Shown here: positions 61,185 to 64,000 of the stretch, in pieces
Layout of the letters: each line of letters begins with the position of its first letter
Position numbering within the stretch: the stretch's first letter is position 1
Origin: Candidatus Jettenia caeni
GTDB lineage: Bacteria > Planctomycetota > Brocadiia > Brocadiales > Brocadiaceae
DNA: 64,000 bases
Assembly (NCBI GenBank): GCA_000296795.1
Contig: BAFH01000004.1
Coordinates: forward strand, 186,001 to 250,000
Direction of reading: 5' to 3'
Position numbers and translations under genes: made by a program
Notes under the pieces: model-generated
What the model was told of the DNA's origin: nothing
Database searches by the model: none
What the model saw: only the letters and a program-made list of their open reading frames with translations

Positions 61185-61976
61185 TTATATGAGATCAGGC
61201 GCCGTCTTCTGAAGCATACTCGCCGGCAGGTGTTTTTGTAAAAACTCACCCAGTTTTCGGTATAATTCATTTTCACGGAAAATCTCAAATATGGGTGCCC
61301 CACACGCTGCAGTATCATACACCTCCTGATCGAACGGGAATATCGCAGATATCTCAATCCCCAAACTATCTAACTTCTGCTGAAGATTCTCATGAATGCC
61401 ATTTTTCGGTACCCGGTTCAATACACAGAACTTTTGCCTAATCGTAATTGGAAGCGAATCGGCTAATTTAAGGATCCGTTGCATGGTCAATGCGCCAACA
61501 ATCGTTGGCTCACTTACAATCATCAGGAAATCTACATTATTCGTAGTCCTGCGGGAGAGATGCTCCATACCAGCTTCATTATCTGTTACAATAAAAGGAT
61601 AGGTTGTTCCTACTTTATCAAGATATTTCCGCAGAAGATTGTTCACATAACAATAGCACTTCGGACCTTCGGGCCTACCCATAGTCAGGAGATCGAATTT
61701 GTCCTTTTCAACAATAGATTCCTCAATAGCATACTCAATGTATCTATCCTTGGACATTCCCGAAAAATCAACCTTCTTTTCTACAATATCCTCACGGAGA
61801 TCAGCAACGGTACTCTGTACATGCAATCCGAGCAACGAACCTAGCGAGGCGTTAGGATCGGCATCGACAGCAGATACAGGCTTACCAATCTCCTCGGTAA
61901 TATATCGAATAATAAGAGCAGAAAGGGTTGACTTTCCCGTTCCGCCTTTTCCGGCGACTGCAATATTAAACGCCAT
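61185..61976 (-). CDS. cooC: CooC-type CODH/ACS maturation ATPase
   Basis: 263 residues of the MinD/SIMIBI family. The deviant Walker A is VAGKGGTGKSTLSAL, switch I is AVDADPNASLGSLLG and the metal-binding CxC pair appears as GPKCYCYVNNLL. IVTDNEAGMEHLSRR is the Walker B region. It inserts nickel into carbon monoxide dehydrogenase or acetyl-CoA synthase. It lies between the activator gene and acsD on the same strand. Confidence 0.92.
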   Translation of the reverse strand: MAFNIAVAGKGGTGKSTLSALIIRYITEEIGKPVSAVDADPNASLGSLLGLHVQSTVADLREDIVEKKVDFSGMSKDRYIEYAIEESIVEKDKFDLLTMGRPEGPKCYCYVNNLLRKYLDKVGTTYPFIVTDNEAGMEHLSRRTTNNVDFLMIVSEPTIVGALTMQRILKLADSLPITIRQKFCVLNRVPKNGIHENLQQKLDSLGIEISAIFPFDQEVYDTAACGAPIFEIFRENELYRKLGEFLQKHLPASMLQKTAPDLI

Positions 61977-62011
61977 ATAAAAACCTCATAATTATTATCT
62001 AAAATCTACTA

Positions 62012-62182
62012 TTACCGCAGAGGACGCAAAGGACGCAGAGAATTAAGTTAAAAGAAAAAAGCCCCATCTTTTATTTAACGCTTTATCATAGTAAAACAGT
62101 CGTCTTGCCTGTTCTAACCACTAGTTTATTAAGTCTTTCATCTTCACCCACCTCCGCGCTCTCTGCGCCCTCTGTGGTGAAT
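62012..62182. repeat. GCAGAGG-type 9-bp-period repeat, two inverted arms
   Basis: ACCGCAGAGGACGCAAAGGA on the left arm and CTCTGCGCCCTCTGTGGTGA on the right arm, each with a nine-base period. A smaller member, ACCACAGAGTACACAGAGG, lies at 61089-61110 between cooC and acsD. Confidence 0.75.
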
Positions 62183-62186
62183 ATTT

Positions 62187-64000
62187 TTATGAAACCTTCA
62201 ATTCCTCTACTACTGATGGAAATTTTTCGATGTCGGTATGAGGTAAAAAGTTTGCCGATATATATTCTTCCATATATTTATTGTTATTCATAAGATCGAA
62301 ATACGTCATCTTTGATGCAATCGCCCTTGATACTTCATAAGCATCTTTGGAGAAGAGAGACATTTTAGCACCGATTACAGAGGTATTTCCAACAAACTGA
62401 ACTTTCGAGATAGAGATATCAGGCAGCATTCCAATGGTGATTGCGCTTCGCACATCCAAATAGTTACCAAACCCCCCGGCAAGGTAGAGCTGCTCGATAT
62501 TATTTATATCCATGCCCATAGATTCAATTAATGTAGAAATTGCCGAATAGATAGCAGCCTTAGATCGTATAAGATTTTGAATATCGGCTTGCATAATGAC
62601 TATATCCTTTTTTGTGGCAGTTTCGCTTTTATCTGCCAGAATAAACTCATATCCATTATCTGTTTTTCTTAACCGGTCTGTATCTATCCCTTTCTGGAAA
62701 TTTCCCGTCCTGTCAATAACACCGCTTCTTACAAGAGTGGCCAAACAATCCAGCAATCCTGAGCCGCATATCCCACTCGGAGGAGTATCACCAATTGTCT
62801 TGTAATTAACATCAAAATTCTTTGTTATGTTTATCTTTTCTATAGCGCCTTTCGCTGCACGCATGCCACATGAAATACCACTACCCTCAAAGGAAGGTCC
62901 CGCCGACGCTGAACAGCATACCATCCAATCTTTATTACCCAGTACAATTTCGCCATTAGTACCTATATCAATAAGGAGTGACAATGCCTCAGCCTTATCT
63001 AACCGTATAGCAAGAACACCGGATGTAATATCACCACCCACATATGCCCCAACACAGGGCAGTGTATACAGCAAACCCTGATTATTAGTTTTTATACCTA
63101 CTTCAGCAGCCCGGAGAGAAGGTATAAAACTGACGGATGGAAGATATGGTTCTTTTCTGATATTCGTAGGGTCTAAACCTACCAGGAAGTGAGTCATTAC
63201 CGTATTTCCAGCACAAACAACAGCGCCGATATCATGAATACTTAATTTATTCCTTTTAACAAGCGTGGATATCAGATGATTTATGTCTTCTATGAGAACC
63301 TCTTGCATAATGTCCATTGCATCATGCTGCTCAGCATGGATAATTCTCTGGATGTAGTCATCTCCGTACTTGATTTGAGAATTATAGGTAGCTTCAATAT
63401 CAATAGTCTCTGCGCGACAAAGGTCAAGAAGATGAGCTACCACGGTAGTTGTACCAACGTCTACAGCAACACCGTAGTTATTTGCGCTCACATCCCCTGC
63501 CTGTACCTCAAGGACCTCAACAGAAGGTCCCCGATATCCAAGGGTAGCTGTAACCTTCCATTTACTATTCCTCAAAATAGCAGGCAAATGTTTCAGGACG
63601 GTGAAATTTGTTGTCAAATTCTCTAACGGGATATCTGTCTTAACCATAATATCCTGACAGAGTCTTTCATAATCTGCCATACTATCATCCAGGCTGGGAG
63701 GGGATAACTCCAGATATAGCTTGCTCACCAGAGGATTTTGCTTAAATTGTTCTGCTCCCAGACTGACCGCCGCAAGTGAACCCGGAAATTGCGGATAATC
63801 ACTAACAAGAATTTGACTTTTATCAAGCCTTGATTCCTCTGGTATTAAAACCTCCAGGTCATCAACTACTTTTGTCCTGCAGGCCAGGACATATCCTTGC
63901 TTTACCTCTGCTGCAGAAATATGAGTGGTCGGCATACTATCTATCTTGCCACTTTTCAGGATTACTTTACATTTACCGCAGGTGCCATCACCACCACAGA
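62187..64000 (-). CDS. Corrinoid activation protein (RACo-like, DUF4445/ASKHA), 5' end outside window
   Basis: At least 604 residues; the frame is open to the right edge. The first visible residues CGGDGTCGKCKVIL are the end of a [2Fe-2S] ferredoxin motif. The C-terminal ASKHA ATPase region shows NYGVAVDVGTTTVVAHLLDL, IGAVVCAGNTVMTHFLVG, LLIDIGTNGEIVLGN and LYLAGGFGNYLDVRSA. It reduces inactive Co(II) corrinoid protein to Co(I) at the expense of ATP. It heads the visible part of the acs cluster. Confidence 0.92.
   Translation of the reverse strand, partial: CGGDGTCGKCKVILKSGKIDSMPTTHISAAEVKQGYVLACRTKVVDDLEVLIPEESRLDKSQILVSDYPQFPGSLAAVSLGAEQFKQNPLVSKLYLELSPPSLDDSMADYERLCQDIMVKTDIPLENLTTNFTVLKHLPAILRNSKWKVTATLGYRGPSVEVLEVQAGDVSANNYGVAVDVGTTTVVAHLLDLCRAETIDIEATYNSQIKYGDDYIQRIIHAEQHDAMDIMQEVLIEDINHLISTLVKRNKLSIHDIGAVVCAGNTVMTHFLVGLDPTNIRKEPYLPSVSFIPSLRAAEVGIKTNNQGLLYTLPCVGAYVGGDITSGVLAIRLDKAEALSLLIDIGTNGEIVLGNKDWMVCCSASAGPSFEGSGISCGMRAAKGAIEKINITKNFDVNYKTIGDTPPSGICGSGLLDCLATLVRSGVIDRTGNFQKGIDTDRLRKTDNGYEFILADKSETATKKDIVIMQADIQNLIRSKAAIYSAISTLIESMGMDINNIEQLYLAGGFGNYLDVRSAITIGMLPDISISKVQFVGNTSVIGAKMSLFSKDAYEVSRAIASKMTYFDLMNNNKYMEEYISANFLPHTDIEKFPSVVEELKVS

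Noticed and set aside
1-64000. rRNA and tRNA genes
   Set aside because: Looked for conserved rRNA blocks and TTCRANNC-type tRNA arms by eye and saw none; a covariance search would be needed to be sure.

Overview
The window looks like a chromosomal segment from an anaerobic, acetyl-CoA-pathway bacterium, most probably an anammox planctomycete (Brocadiales). This is inferred from gene content, not from a marker gene. The right end carries a Wood-Ljungdahl cluster (corrinoid activator, CooC, AcsD, AcsE). There is also a B12-dependent ribonucleotide reductase, a B12-binding radical SAM enzyme, dodecin, a very repeat-rich intergenic landscape and many insertion sequences. I saw no rRNA or tRNA.

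Layout. 1-8.1 kb is accessory: a decayed DUF559 gene inside inverted repeats, an IS5-type element fused to a truncated IS4-type element, two REP-associated (IS200-like) transposases, and a remnant type I restriction locus (hsdM, a YhcG/DUF1016 nuclease, a dead ORF6N gene; no hsdS or hsdR). 8.3-35.3 kb is mostly housekeeping: DEAD-box helicase, DUF429, class II RNR, histidine kinase, AsmA-like DUF748 protein, Lon-like protease, hydrolases, PepF, cold-shock protein, radical SAM enzyme and an alpha-oxoamine synthase. A third IS sits directly upstream of a carboxymuconolactone decarboxylase gene. 35.6-35.9 kb holds a sigma70 promoter, a c-di-GMP-I-type riboswitch and a terminator, in order, on the minus strand. 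35.9-38.3 kb is a three-gene GTPase module.

38.4-56.8 kb is a type I-B CRISPR-Cas locus broken up by insertions. cas6 lies alone on the left, followed by a four-helix-bundle gene, an IS4-type element, a dead MNT/HEPN toxin-antitoxin pair and an IS630 element. Then come an unknown gene, cas8 (with an internal ribosome site for a Cas11-like protein), cas7, cas5 and cas3. A second IS5 copy with a clean 9-bp duplication sits at the cas3 stop codon. After it come a HicB relic, a HEAT/SEC-C protein, cas4, a second four-helix-bundle gene, cas1, cas2, the leader and a 10-spacer array. Both four-helix-bundle genes are bordered by short-period degenerate tandem repeats: 9-bp period around the first, extending into cas6, and 7-bp period around the second.

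57-59 kb holds a secreted NUC1-type nuclease and a YbgC-like thioesterase. 59.1-64 kb is the Wood-Ljungdahl cluster, all on the minus strand, with the corrinoid activation protein running off the right edge.

The most unusual signals are the four-helix-bundle genes with their repeats, a palindromic element inserted twice in the same reading frame in hsdM, the riboswitch leader, the compact GTPase module and the Cas11 start.
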